From the NCBI GenBank assembly GCA_002439165.1, contig DJTE01000034.1:1-64000 (forward strand): 64,000 nt of DNA. Direction: 5' to 3'. The position numbers and the translations under genes are program-made. The notes under the pieces were generated by a model. The model had not been told where the DNA came from and ran no database searches. It saw nothing but the letters and a program-made list of their open reading frames with translations. Of this stretch, positions 1-8,727 are shown in pieces; the stretch's first letter is position 1; each line of letters starts with the position of its first letter. The DNA is from Chryseobacterium indologenes (GTDB lineage: Bacteria > Bacteroidota > Bacteroidia > Flavobacteriales > Weeksellaceae).

Positions 1-193
1 CAAAAAGTAGCTATCACCAATCTTTGCGTTAAAAAAAACAGGATTTTCATCTATCTTTTCAACCTTTATCAGTTAGTTTAAGACTTAAAACAGCCGAAGG
101 CTAATCCATCCCTTTATCGGATCAACGGAGTTGATTCCTCTCTTTGCACCCTTGAAGTATTCATCCACAAAATTCAACTTTGCATTAAAAAAA

Positions 194-700
194 TTAAGAT
201 ATTATTGATTCCAAACCAAACAATAACTTAGCTTTTCGAAGCCGGGATTCTTCGTTTTCAGAAAGATCCAGAAAATATTCTGTCTGCCATTTTTGTGTAG
301 CTGAAGCCTGTCTGTTTTCGGTTTTATCCCAGACAGGGTACACTCTGAATCCTCTCTTACCTTCCTTTCCTTCGTAAGTTAATATTTCCTTTTTTGCAAG
401 AATTTCCTTTGAAAAAATGAAAATTCCGGTATGGTTTTCTTTAGAAGCAGAAATCAGGTAAAAATCAAAAGGATCCTCGGAATGAAACGGAGTTGTTTCT
501 CCTTTTTCATTCCTTTTCCAGAGTGTCACAAATTGCCCTGTTTTAGTTGGGGTTATTTTGGATGTACGGAATTTTATGCTCAGTGGGTCTAAGTTAAAAT
601 TCATTCCTGAATATTCCCTGCATCCGGTATCCTCTTCAGCATTAGATATTTTCAGTCCGAGTGGCTGAAAAATCATTTCATCAACATTTTTCAGATTCAT
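194..700 (-). CDS. MepB family protein
   Basis: A 168-residue soluble protein that resembles the MepB family, named after a gene in the Staphylococcus mepRAB locus; the biochemical role of the family is not established. No signal peptide or membrane segment is seen. Family-like stretches are the central FKTS-like beta region (FRTSKITPTKTGQFVTLW), the HSEDPFDFYLI segment and the GFRVYPVWD segment near residue 120. It starts 23 bases after the stop of the upstream ATP-grasp-like gene and is probably co-transcribed with it. No mepA efflux pump or mepR regulator lies next to it, so a drug-efflux link should not be assumed. Confidence 0.75.
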   Translation of the reverse strand: MNLKNVDEMIFQPLGLKISNAEEDTGCREYSGMNFNLDPLSIKFRTSKITPTKTGQFVTLWKRNEKGETTPFHSEDPFDFYLISASKENHTGIFIFSKEILAKKEILTYEGKEGKRGFRVYPVWDKTENRQASATQKWQTEYFLDLSENEESRLRKAKLLFGLESIIS

Positions 701-723
701 TTATTTTTATTTGAATTTTAAGT

Positions 724-1908
724 TTATTCTTCTCCAAAAAAGGCATTGGAGCTTCCGATCCATATCGCGTCTTTTTTGTTGAAATCTACATTCACCATAG
801 CGGCTTTGGTCATTCTTCCCAGGTTTTCCAGCAATATAGGGCGGTCCTCATTTTCGTGCCACACGTAAAGAAGCCGGATCTCTGCTTTTGAGAAATCTCC
901 GTTGATGTCTTCAAATACAGGCTCATAACTTACTTTTCTCTGAAGAATATAGTTTTCTTTATCCTGAATAGCATCAGTAATTTCCTGAGTTGGATTGAGA
1001 TTTACTCCGCTTCCTGCAAATGAAAACAGGGGTTTCAGTACAAAGTTTTCCAGGTTTTCATGCTCCGGAAATTCATGCAGGAAATAACTCTTCGGGACAA
1101 ACTGATGATGGAGCAGTGGGAGGAGAAACTTGGAAATTTTAAAAAACCAGTTGGGATGGGTGATCCATTTTACGTCAACCTCATCGCGGAAATCAAATTC
1201 AGTTACCAGATCCGGAATGCGATCCAGTTCATCGAAGATAACGCGGTTGTAAATTCTTTTAATTTCAGTTTTTCTGCCGTCTTTTTCGTAAAACAGTTTC
1301 TTTCCGTCTTTTTTTACCTGGGTGAGACAGACTGTTTTTATACCCAATAATTTTTCAGTAAGGGCAAAATCTATGGCTGTCTTTTGTTTTTCGGGGAATA
1401 TTTCCAGCAGAATGACATTTTCCGGATTTTCATCGCCTACTATAATTCTCTTCAGATGATCCCTGAATTCTTCATCGGGCATTGGGTTTTTAATCTCATT
1501 CAGAAAAGGATAAATATCACAGAAGGTTTCTTCAAAGATCCTTTGAAAGGCATATAGAGAAGGGAAGGCCTGAAGTTCAATCAACTGGGGCTCTATCTCT
1601 CCGTTCTCATTTCTGCATACTCCAAAGTCAATGGTAAAGAAATGAGGCTGCCCGGTATCATTGGGAACGTAGCAGTTTTCAGGGACAGCTTTCCGAAGAA
1701 GGTCGGAAGGAAGTGCTTTGATCTGGTCAATGATACTTTCCGTAGCATCAATAAGTTTATTTTCAAATGCTCTGGTTAGAAAAAGCGGACTTTCCGACAC
1801 CCTGAATGTTGGAGTTATTCCGCCTTTCTGTGCCAGAATTTCTTTAAGCTGAGTATATTTTTCCTGTGAAAATTCCTGATTGAATTGCTTTCTGTATTTT
1901 GGGATCAT
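724..1908 (-). CDS. ATP-grasp-like ligase, divergent (hypothetical)
   Basis: A 394-residue soluble protein. The C-terminal half carries ATP-grasp-like elements in the expected order: VLKP with Lys292, a glycine-rich loop FAGSG (297-301), ILQRK (321-325), and AEIRLL (342-347) followed by LLENLGRMT (359-367), which could supply metal-binding Glu and Asn. The N-terminal half (about 90-115: FTIDFGV, QLIELQAFPS) is unassigned. By analogy with this fold it would join a carboxylate to an amine using ATP. It sits 210 bases downstream of an amidotransferase and two other ATP-grasp genes on the same strand, which supports a role in the same product. The substrate is unknown, and the ATP-grasp assignment rests on motifs only. 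Confidence 0.6.
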   Translation of the reverse strand: MIPKYRKQFNQEFSQEKYTQLKEILAQKGGITPTFRVSESPLFLTRAFENKLIDATESIIDQIKALPSDLLRKAVPENCYVPNDTGQPHFFTIDFGVCRNENGEIEPQLIELQAFPSLYAFQRIFEETFCDIYPFLNEIKNPMPDEEFRDHLKRIIVGDENPENVILLEIFPEKQKTAIDFALTEKLLGIKTVCLTQVKKDGKKLFYEKDGRKTEIKRIYNRVIFDELDRIPDLVTEFDFRDEVDVKWITHPNWFFKISKFLLPLLHHQFVPKSYFLHEFPEHENLENFVLKPLFSFAGSGVNLNPTQEITDAIQDKENYILQRKVSYEPVFEDINGDFSKAEIRLLYVWHENEDRPILLENLGRMTKAAMVNVDFNKKDAIWIGSSNAFFGEE

Positions 1909-1935
1909 ATTTTTTCTTTGTGATTTTGATTTAAA

Positions 1936-1959
1936 AAATCGAGCAGTTTTGCCCGATTT
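1936..1959 (-). terminator. Rho-independent terminator or attenuator hairpin
   Basis: Read on the minus strand this forms a 10-bp stem with one G-U pair and a 4-base loop, followed by a run of six T. It is 160 bases after the amidotransferase stop but only 27 bases before the start of the ATP-grasp-like gene at 1908. It may end the upstream operon, or it may lie in the leader of the next gene. Confidence 0.5.
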
Positions 1960-2118
1960 GGTATTTGATTAACTTATTTAAAGTTCAGGACTATTGAGTA
2001 AAATTTAACAAAAGGCACAAAAAATTTATACTTAAATTACTTTATGAAATAACATTTAAGTGTTCTAAAGGTTTAAAAACACTTCTGTGACTTTTATGGT
2101 TTATTGTTAATTTACTTT

Positions 2119-2952
2119 TTAAGCCAGGGCTTCACATCCTTTCAGAATGTTTTTTTTTGCAAACTGCAGGAATCTCGGAAGAATCTGGTTTCTGGTCAGG
2201 ATAATTTTGTCTTCATCATCTATTCTGTCCATTGTTTCAAGATACTTTTCCATTCCGAAGCTTTCAATCATAGCGGTCTTGTTCTTTTCGTCTTTCAGGT
2301 TTTCAATCATTCCCTGCGGATCTGCTTCCGGGTGGAACTGGGTTCCGAATATCTCTTCAGAAAAACGTACGGCCATTACCGCTCTTTCCAGGTTGATATG
2401 CGGACGGAACTTCTCAATCGCTGTGATTTTCATTCCAAGTTCGTCAAGGCGCTCCAGATCAGGCTCAATAAACTGATAGGCTCTTGAGTCTACGGCATAG
2501 AAAGGATCCTGAAGATTTTTAAACAGAAATTCTTCTTTTCCTTCATCTGTTTTATGAACCGGCATCACTCCGAAAGAATATGATTTTCTTTTACAGATGT
2601 TCCCCAGTTTCCAGTGGATACTGGCCAGCTGAAATGAGTGGCAGATCAGGAAAACGTATTTCTTATCTTCGTTATATCGGTTGTGTTCAAAAACGGAATC
2701 CAGAAAACCGGCAAATCGATCTTCCCATTCCAGACCTTCACGGTGCGGATTTCCAGGCCCTCCTGAGGAAATGTAGATGTCAAAATCATGAATGTCAGGC
2801 ATTTCATTTTTGAACCTTACATCGAAGGTCTGAATCACTACATTTTCATCGGAATTTTGCTGAAAAGCTTCAGAAATCTCTTTAATATTCCTGAAACCCT
2901 GATTCGCATGATTGTTGTTCATGTCCAGCAGGGCAATTCGAATATCTTTCAT
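2119..2952 (-). CDS. Class I glutamine amidotransferase-like protein
   Basis: A 277-residue GATase1-fold protein. The oxyanion-loop motif SGGPG is at 63-67, the nucleophile elbow ICHSFQ places Cys104, and FHPEAD supplies His207 and Glu209, so the catalytic triad is complete. Such domains release ammonia from glutamine for a partner enzyme or hydrolyse gamma-glutamyl bonds. It lacks the GMP-synthase C-terminal domains. It starts 35 bases after the GCS2 ligase gene, in line with ATP-grasp genes, so it could feed ammonia to, or trim gamma-glutamyl groups from, the cluster product. It is often annotated loosely as 'GMP synthase', which the context does not support. Confidence 0.8.
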   Translation of the reverse strand: MKDIRIALLDMNNNHANQGFRNIKEISEAFQQNSDENVVIQTFDVRFKNEMPDIHDFDIYISSGGPGNPHREGLEWEDRFAGFLDSVFEHNRYNEDKKYVFLICHSFQLASIHWKLGNICKRKSYSFGVMPVHKTDEGKEEFLFKNLQDPFYAVDSRAYQFIEPDLERLDELGMKITAIEKFRPHINLERAVMAVRFSEEIFGTQFHPEADPQGMIENLKDEKNKTAMIESFGMEKYLETMDRIDDEDKIILTRNQILPRFLQFAKKNILKGCEALA

Positions 2953-2987
2953 ACTACTTCATATTTTTTGCAAAGTTACCAAAAATA

Positions 2988-4106
2988 TTATGAAGCTGTT
3001 TCACCATGTGTTATGCCATACTCAGTTTCAGAGATCATATAATCAACGACTTTGGTGAGGTCTCCGGTTTCCTTATAGATCTGAAGCTGGCGGTCTGCAC
3101 CGGTTCCGTTTTCAATGATCTTCCAGGCATATTGTACTTCTTCCCGGCATCCCAGGTCGTCCACAACGTCATCAATGAATTCCAGAAGTTCTTTCAGCAG
3201 ATCAGGATAGGGTACGGATTCTTCTTTCCCGAAATCGATCAGATGAGCTTCTATGCCGCTTTTGGAAGCACGCCATTTATTTTCATTCAGCAGCAGCCTG
3301 CGGTAGCTTCTGAAGCTCAGATTCTGCTGGTGAAGTTTATAGATCTTGGCAACCAGGCACTGCATGATGGCAGCCAGGCACACGGTTTCATCAATTCTTA
3401 AAGGCATATCGCAGATCCTGAACTCAATGGTAGGATAGAACGGGTGTACACGCAAATCCCACCATATTTTTTTGGCGTTGTCGATCGTTCCTGTTTTTAC
3501 AAGTAAATCAACATAGCTGTCAAATTCAGCCAGAGAGTTGAAATAACTTGGAATGCCGGTTCTCGGGAATTTAACGAAAATTTCCTGTCGGTAAGATTTG
3601 AAACCGGTATATCTTCCGATCCAGAACGGGGAATTGGTAGAAAGTGCGTAGACGTGCGGCAGAAAATAGCGCATGACATTCTGGATTCTTACTCCTTCTT
3701 CACGGTTCGGAATTCCGATGTGTACGTGGAGTCCGAAAATAAGGTTTTCACGGGCCACGTCTCCCATGTCGTCTACAATTTTGATATACCTTTCGCCCTG
3801 GGTGATATTATTGGCAGACCAGTGGGAAAAGGGATGTGTTCCTCCTCCTGAAACTCTCAGCCCCTGTTCGTGGGCTGTATTGATCAGGTGTCTTCTAAGA
3901 TTGGTGAGCTCAGCTCTCGCTTCCTGGATATTCTGACAGATGCCGGTTTCCATTTCAATCATGGATTCGTGCATTTCATGCTTTAAATTCTCGCTTAAAA
4001 CGGCCTTCCCGCCTTCAATGATCTTGGAAACATGAGATATTAAGTCTCTGCTTTCAACATCAATGATCTGATATTCTTCTTCGATTCCGATAGTAAATTG
4101 ATGCAT
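2988..4106 (-). CDS. Carboxylate-amine ligase (GCS2/YbdK family)
   Basis: A 372-residue enzyme of the glutamate-cysteine ligase 2 family (glutamine-synthetase fold). The signature GIEEEY is at 7-12, ESMIEMETG at 47-55, GGGTHPF at 87-93, GLHVHIG at 125-131 and STNSPFW at 156-162, so metal- and nucleotide-binding residues appear intact. Members make a gamma-glutamyl or similar amide bond with ATP; many have no glutathione role. It lies 31 bases after an ATP-grasp gene and 35 bases before the amidotransferase, which suggests it works in a multi-ligase pathway rather than in glutathione synthesis. Substrates cannot be read from sequence. Confidence 0.88.
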   Translation of the reverse strand: MHQFTIGIEEEYQIIDVESRDLISHVSKIIEGGKAVLSENLKHEMHESMIEMETGICQNIQEARAELTNLRRHLINTAHEQGLRVSGGGTHPFSHWSANNITQGERYIKIVDDMGDVARENLIFGLHVHIGIPNREEGVRIQNVMRYFLPHVYALSTNSPFWIGRYTGFKSYRQEIFVKFPRTGIPSYFNSLAEFDSYVDLLVKTGTIDNAKKIWWDLRVHPFYPTIEFRICDMPLRIDETVCLAAIMQCLVAKIYKLHQQNLSFRSYRRLLLNENKWRASKSGIEAHLIDFGKEESVPYPDLLKELLEFIDDVVDDLGCREEVQYAWKIIENGTGADRQLQIYKETGDLTKVVDYMISETEYGITHGETAS

Positions 4107-4137
4107 TTTTTTCCGTGTTTTTTATTTTTTCAGTTTT

Positions 4138-5091
4138 TTATTGTACAGAGTCTTTTACGAAAGTTCCCCATGAAATGTTAGGTTTTCCGGGAACATACTC
4201 TTTTGCTTTTTCAATAGCCAGTTTGGCGGCATGCTCTACGATCCAGGCAAAGTTGTCTTCACCTACCGAGTTCCTGTCGGCATCCGGAGCCGGATTGCAG
4301 AAGTCAATAGCATATGGAATACCGTCTCTTACGGCAAATTCTACCGTATTGAAATCGTATCCAAGAGCTTCATTCATTTTGATCGTATAATCGTGAATCG
4401 TTTTTAACAGTTTTTCCAGTTCTTCTCCCTGCGTCTGATGGGTTGTTGCATACCTTAAATGATGAGGATTACGCGGTTCGTAAGGCATGATATGAACATA
4501 TTTTTTACCCAGGCAGTATACCCTGTAATAGTCATCAAAAATGATTTCTTCCTGTACCATCATGACCAGCTGTTCTGTTTCACTCAGTTTATTCCAGAGA
4601 TCATCCGGGTTTTCCACACGGTAAACATTTTTCCATCCGCCGCCGTCATGAGGCTTCATATAAGCCGGAAACCCTACATAATTGAAAATATATTCCCAGT
4701 CATGAGGGAATTTCAGGTTTCTGAAAGAGGTTTCAGAAGTGTCTGTCGGTCTTTCGTGCGAAGGAAGCAGTACCGTTTTAGGAAGCGGAATACCCAGCTT
4801 GGTCATCAGTGCGTTATTGAAAAACTTTTCATCAGCACTCCACCAGAACGGATTATTGATTACATACGTGCCGTTAAGCGCTGCATTTTTCAGATAAGCC
4901 CTGTAGAAAGGAACATTTTGCGAAATTCTGTCGATAATCACTGCATAGCCATAATCAGCCCCCTGTTCCAGTTTGTCGATATTTACCGGTTCAGCAATAA
5001 TTTCTCCGCCTCCCAGTTCATTAACCTTGTCGATGAACGCCCAGGGAAATGTATCTTCCATACCGAATAGAATTCCCACTTTTTTTGCCAT
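4138..5091 (-). CDS. ATP-grasp ligase (RimK/Ddl-like)
   Basis: A 317-residue ATP-grasp protein. An N-terminal pre-ATP-grasp region (1-90) is followed by YMKPHDGGGW (144-153; Lys146 and glycine-rich loop), VQEEII (179-184) for the adenine site, NTVEFAVRDG (248-257) and IDFCNPAPD (262-270), the acidic metal site with Asp263 and Asn266. It should form an acyl-phosphate and join it to an amine or thiol. It lies between an esterase gene (58 bases) and the GCS2 ligase (31 bases), so it is almost surely in one operon with them. Substrate unknown. Confidence 0.85.
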   Translation of the reverse strand: MAKKVGILFGMEDTFPWAFIDKVNELGGGEIIAEPVNIDKLEQGADYGYAVIIDRISQNVPFYRAYLKNAALNGTYVINNPFWWSADEKFFNNALMTKLGIPLPKTVLLPSHERPTDTSETSFRNLKFPHDWEYIFNYVGFPAYMKPHDGGGWKNVYRVENPDDLWNKLSETEQLVMMVQEEIIFDDYYRVYCLGKKYVHIMPYEPRNPHHLRYATTHQTQGEELEKLLKTIHDYTIKMNEALGYDFNTVEFAVRDGIPYAIDFCNPAPDADRNSVGEDNFAWIVEHAAKLAIEKAKEYVPGKPNISWGTFVKDSVQ

Positions 5092-5149
5092 AATTTTTGT
5101 TTTTTAGTTGGTGTTTATTAATAAATTATCTTTCACTAATGTACGTTTT

Positions 5150-5863
5150 TTAAGAAAAGTACGCGCCTATAAATGTCGGAAAAACCATTCTCCATAACGG
5201 CCAGTCATGATTGATCCATTTTCTCTCGTCATACCAGAAGTCAATTCCTTTTACCCGCAGGATCTCGGCCATTTCTATATTTTTATCCCGGCAAATATCC
5301 TGATCGGAAGTACTGAGGACAATATGCATGTGTTTGTATTTCCAGGCCTCATCATTACGGACAAATTCTCTCGGACAGTTAAAATAAACCAGATCATCCG
5401 AATATCCGTCCATAAAATTTCTTATGCTGAATGCTCCTGAAAGACAGAACAGATGAGATACCACATCGGGGAACCTGAAAGCAAAATTAGCTGCATGATA
5501 CCCCCCGAAACTGGCTCCGGCAATAGCGATGCGGTGTACTTTGTGGAGCTTCTGGATATACGGAACAAATTCTTTGATCAGAAACTGCACGTACAGTTCG
5601 TAGTTCTTAATCCTTTTCTGCGGCGGAATCTTTTCGTCATAGAAACTCCAGCTGTCTATGGTCTGGATATTGTAAAGTTTTACCTTTCCCTGTTCTATAA
5701 ACCAGTTGATACTTCCGTTAAGATGAAAATCGTGATTCTGGGTGTACTGTCCCTGGGAAGTCGGGAACATGATAATCGGATATCCGTGATGCCCGGTAAC
5801 TTCTACTTTTAAACTTGTTCCTAAGATATTTGAATAGTAATCTGTATGTTCTATATGAGGCAT
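5150..5863 (-). CDS. Alpha/beta-hydrolase fold esterase
   Basis: A 237-residue putative esterase (PF00756-like). The nucleophile elbow GASFGG gives Ser118; TSDQD near 185-189 supplies the candidate acid, and NHDW gives His219, so the triad looks complete. There is no signal peptide, so it acts in the cytoplasm. It sits between two ATP-grasp genes with short gaps (91 and 58 bases). In such clusters an esterase or acyltransferase may hydrolyse, transfer or cyclise the ligase product; that is inference. It lacks lid or cap insertions. Confidence 0.82.
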   Translation of the reverse strand: MPHIEHTDYYSNILGTSLKVEVTGHHGYPIIMFPTSQGQYTQNHDFHLNGSINWFIEQGKVKLYNIQTIDSWSFYDEKIPPQKRIKNYELYVQFLIKEFVPYIQKLHKVHRIAIAGASFGGYHAANFAFRFPDVVSHLFCLSGAFSIRNFMDGYSDDLVYFNCPREFVRNDEAWKYKHMHIVLSTSDQDICRDKNIEMAEILRVKGIDFWYDERKWINHDWPLWRMVFPTFIGAYFS

Positions 5864-5954
5864 TTTTTATTTGGTTTTTAGTATTTCAGTCATATGAATT
5901 TCATAGGTCCGTCTTTTCAGGATAATGTATCATTTTTATCCTGTATACGCCAGA

Positions 5955-7166
5955 TTATGAAGTTAGTTTGCTTTTTGGGGGAAGAATGTTCAGCATTTCT
6001 GTCTGTATTTTGTCTGCGGCACTGTCCAGCCTTTCCTGTATCATATCAGGATCTGTGGATTTATATACGATTCCCACATGGTGGTCTATCGGGAGAAATT
6101 TTACAGCTTCTTCACATTCAAAAGCTTTATAGTCCGGATGTTTGTCTTTAATAAGAGCAACGATCAGTCCTGAATAATATCCCGTAGGTTTTGGGGCTTC
6201 ATAGGTTTTTCCGCGGAGTAGGACGTCCTCGATTTTAGCCCACTCGCGCCAGATATTGATATTGCTGGAAGCTTCTACCAGATCCGGAATATGAGCACCG
6301 CCGACTCTTGATGATGTTTCCAGGAAATACCATTTGCCATCTTCTTTTCCGCGAATAAATTCCGTATGAGTGGCTCCGTTGAGCAGTCCGAAACTTGAAA
6401 GTACCTTTGCATTCACTTCTTCAAGAGCTATGAACTCATCAGAATATCTTCCTAAAGTTTTTGACCTGAATACACCTCCTTCATGGGAAACCTGCATAGG
6501 AGGGGCCAGATATTTTGAGGCGGACGTAAATACGATTTCCCTGTTGAAAGTAAGGCTGTCAACATGGTAAACATCCCCGGGCTTAAAACTTTCCAGTAAA
6601 AACATATGCCGCTCCTCACCCAGGGTTTCCAGTGCTTCCCAAAGCTGGTCTTTGGAGGTGATCTTTTTAATGCCGGAAGCCGAAGCTTCTGATCTTGGTT
6701 TCAGTACCCAGGGAGCCGGAACTCTGTCTGCAAAACTGCTTACCTCATCGTTATTAAAGACCGCTGTAAATTCAGGTACATTAATGCCCGAATCTCTGGC
6801 TTTCTGGCGCATGGCCAGTTTATCTCTGAAGTAACGGTGTGTAGTCTGCCCCATTCCCGGAATGCGGAATGTTTCCCTGATAAGGGCTGCTTTCTCTACG
6901 TCGTAATCATCCAGTGCAACCACGGCATCTACCTTTCGGGTTTTCATCAGATGGGAAAATCCCTGGACCAGATGCTCCATATTCCAGACGGAAGGCCGTT
7001 CTTCGGTCATATAAAACACCTCATCAATGGCATGCCACGGCCAGTTTTTTTCTTTGAGATTCTCTGAAGTAACCAGGATGATTTTATTACCGAGCTTTTT
7101 CATTTCATCCATGAAATCATAGCCCTTGTAATAGCACGAAATACATACTATAATTTTCTCCTCCAT
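5955..7166 (-). CDS. ATP-grasp ligase (BacD/carbamoyl-phosphate-synthase type)
   Basis: A 403-residue ATP-grasp protein. The start at 7166 (MEEKIIVC) is preferred over an upstream in-frame start at 7268, because the extra 34 residues read through promoter-like AT-rich DNA and the Rossmann-like beta strand begins just after 7166. Motifs are WVLKP (Lys156), SASG (162-165), FLLESF (189-194), HTEFIRG (267-273) and the metal site ETSSRVGGAHIPDLVE (283-298). This type joins amino acids or other carboxylates to amines, as BacD-like dipeptide ligases do. It is the first gene of the ligase operon, with a -7 box about 30 bases upstream. Confidence 0.85.
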   Translation of the reverse strand: MEEKIIVCISCYYKGYDFMDEMKKLGNKIILVTSENLKEKNWPWHAIDEVFYMTEERPSVWNMEHLVQGFSHLMKTRKVDAVVALDDYDVEKAALIRETFRIPGMGQTTHRYFRDKLAMRQKARDSGINVPEFTAVFNNDEVSSFADRVPAPWVLKPRSEASASGIKKITSKDQLWEALETLGEERHMFLLESFKPGDVYHVDSLTFNREIVFTSASKYLAPPMQVSHEGGVFRSKTLGRYSDEFIALEEVNAKVLSSFGLLNGATHTEFIRGKEDGKWYFLETSSRVGGAHIPDLVEASSNINIWREWAKIEDVLLRGKTYEAPKPTGYYSGLIVALIKDKHPDYKAFECEEAVKFLPIDHHVGIVYKSTDPDMIQERLDSAADKIQTEMLNILPPKSKLTS

Positions 7167-7195
7167 ACAATATTTTTTAATTTTTAGTGAAAATT

Positions 7196-7203
7196 CAAAA
7201 ATA
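7196..7203 (-). promoter_or_regulatory. Candidate -7 box for the ligase operon
   Basis: The minus strand reads TATTTTTG, a match to the flavobacterial TAnnTTTG element, 29 bases upstream of the start at 7166. No TTG is found at the usual -33 spacing, so the call is moderate. Confidence 0.45.
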
Positions 7204-7307
7204 AAAGCAAATTTTTGTTGATTGTTTAATGTTAAAAAATCAAAATAAACTGCGTTTTTGAAAATCACTAATCAATTATACAGAGAAATTTTGTAATAAA
7301 CTAATTT

Positions 7308-8723
7308 TTAGTGATAATTTTCAATTAAATCAGCTAATAATTGTACCCCAAAACCGGTTGCCGCTTTTTCCTTTGCATATCCCGTATTTCCGAAAGCAAC
7401 TCCGGCAATGTCGAGATGAGCCCATTTAGGATGGTTTTCAATAAACTGTTCCAGAAATTTGGCTGCCACGATGCAGTCTCCGATCGGTTTCATGGAAATA
7501 TTTTTCAGATCGGCAACGTCAGACTGAATATCCTCTTTCCATATATCCCATAACGGAAGATTCCATAATCTTTGGTTCGTTTTGTCACCGGTTCTGATCA
7601 GCAGGTTTTTAAGATCTTCATTATTGGAGAAAAGGGCTCCACAGGTGTCCCCGAACATTCTTACGGAACTTCCTGTAAGTGTGGCAAGATCGATCAGGAG
7701 ATCTGTTTTGTAGTTTCCGGCAAGATAAGACAGGGAGTCTGCCAGGATCATTCTGCCTTCTGCGTCTGTATTTAATACCTCAATGGTTTTTCCGTTGTAG
7801 GCGGTAATCACATCGCTGGGAAGGAATGCTTTCTCGGAAATCGCATTGTCAGTAACCGGGAGAATGGCAATAATATTCACCGGCAGTTTCATTTCCGCGG
7901 CATAAATAAGGGCCCCGATCACTGCGGTTGCTCCGCCCATATCAGACTTCATATAATGCATATTGTCAGGATTCTTTAGAGAAATCCCGCCGGTATCAAA
8001 GACCACGCATTTTCCGACCAGACCGATTGTTTTGACATTTTTCGCGGTGGTTTTGTATTCCAGAATTGTGAATGCCGCATCGTAAGCGCTTCCCTGGTTT
8101 ACCGAAAGATAAGCATTCAGTCCCAGTTCTTCACATTTTTTCCTGTTGAAAGCAGTATACTTCAATTCGTATTTTTTTGCCAGGTTTTTAAGATAGGTAC
8201 TTAAAATTACAGGGCTCTTCAGGTTGGCAGGCTTGTTGAGCCATTCCTGACAGGCAGTTTGTCCCGCAGTTACAGCTTCCGCTCTTGTATTGATTGTATC
8301 CAGCTTTTTCTGGCTCAGGTTTTCGGAATGGATTTCAAATTTCGTATTCCAGAAAGGGTGTTTTTTATCAAAAGGGTAGTTGTAGGTTCCCGTAAGAAGT
8401 CCTTTGATGAATTCTTCAAACTGTTTTTCGTTCAGAAATTCAGCGAGAATCAGGGTGGGGACAGGCTGAAGTTTCTCTTTCTGAGTCTGGGAGAATTTAA
8501 CGGCAGTCTGCTGAATTTCAAAATCCTGCATACCGGATTTACCTAACCCAATGAAATAGATGATGCTTTCTTCGTTGGCATGAATGAAAATCTCATTCTT
8601 TTTTCCGGAAAAAAGAGAGGTAATGTTTTTAGGGAAATTTTTACCCGATTTTGTCCATTCTTCTTCAGTAAATAACTGGAAAATCTGGGAATAACTTTTA
8701 TTTTTTTTATTGATCAGTTTCAT
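7308..8723 (-). CDS. Leucyl aminopeptidase family protein (M17)
   Basis: A 471-residue M17 aminopeptidase. The metal and active-site motifs are intact: VGKCVVFDTGG (236-245; Lys238 and Asp243), MKSDMGG (258-264; Asp261) and the signature NTDAEGR (318-324). It removes N-terminal residues from peptides in the cytoplasm with two metal ions. It follows the esterase gene at 8728 after 4 bases and is surely co-transcribed. It lies 141 bases upstream of the multi-ligase operon on the same strand; a role in processing that product is possible but unproven. The N-terminal domain (1-150) is divergent from the E. coli PepA type. Confidence 0.92.
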   Translation of the reverse strand: MKLINKKNKSYSQIFQLFTEEEWTKSGKNFPKNITSLFSGKKNEIFIHANEESIIYFIGLGKSGMQDFEIQQTAVKFSQTQKEKLQPVPTLILAEFLNEKQFEEFIKGLLTGTYNYPFDKKHPFWNTKFEIHSENLSQKKLDTINTRAEAVTAGQTACQEWLNKPANLKSPVILSTYLKNLAKKYELKYTAFNRKKCEELGLNAYLSVNQGSAYDAAFTILEYKTTAKNVKTIGLVGKCVVFDTGGISLKNPDNMHYMKSDMGGATAVIGALIYAAEMKLPVNIIAILPVTDNAISEKAFLPSDVITAYNGKTIEVLNTDAEGRMILADSLSYLAGNYKTDLLIDLATLTGSSVRMFGDTCGALFSNNEDLKNLLIRTGDKTNQRLWNLPLWDIWKEDIQSDVADLKNISMKPIGDCIVAAKFLEQFIENHPKWAHLDIAGVAFGNTGYAKEKAATGFGVQLLADLIENYH

Positions 8724-8727
8724 AAGT

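Noticed and set aside
1..50. Minus-strand ATG at 50 with an open frame to the window edge
   Set aside because: Only 16 codons are visible (MKILFFLTQRLV); a signal-peptide start is possible but cannot be supported. The rest of 1-193 shows nothing I recognise.
4459..5070. 203-residue plus-strand frame under the ATP-grasp gene
   Set aside because: Antisense to a gene with intact ATP-grasp motifs; low-complexity aromatic composition.
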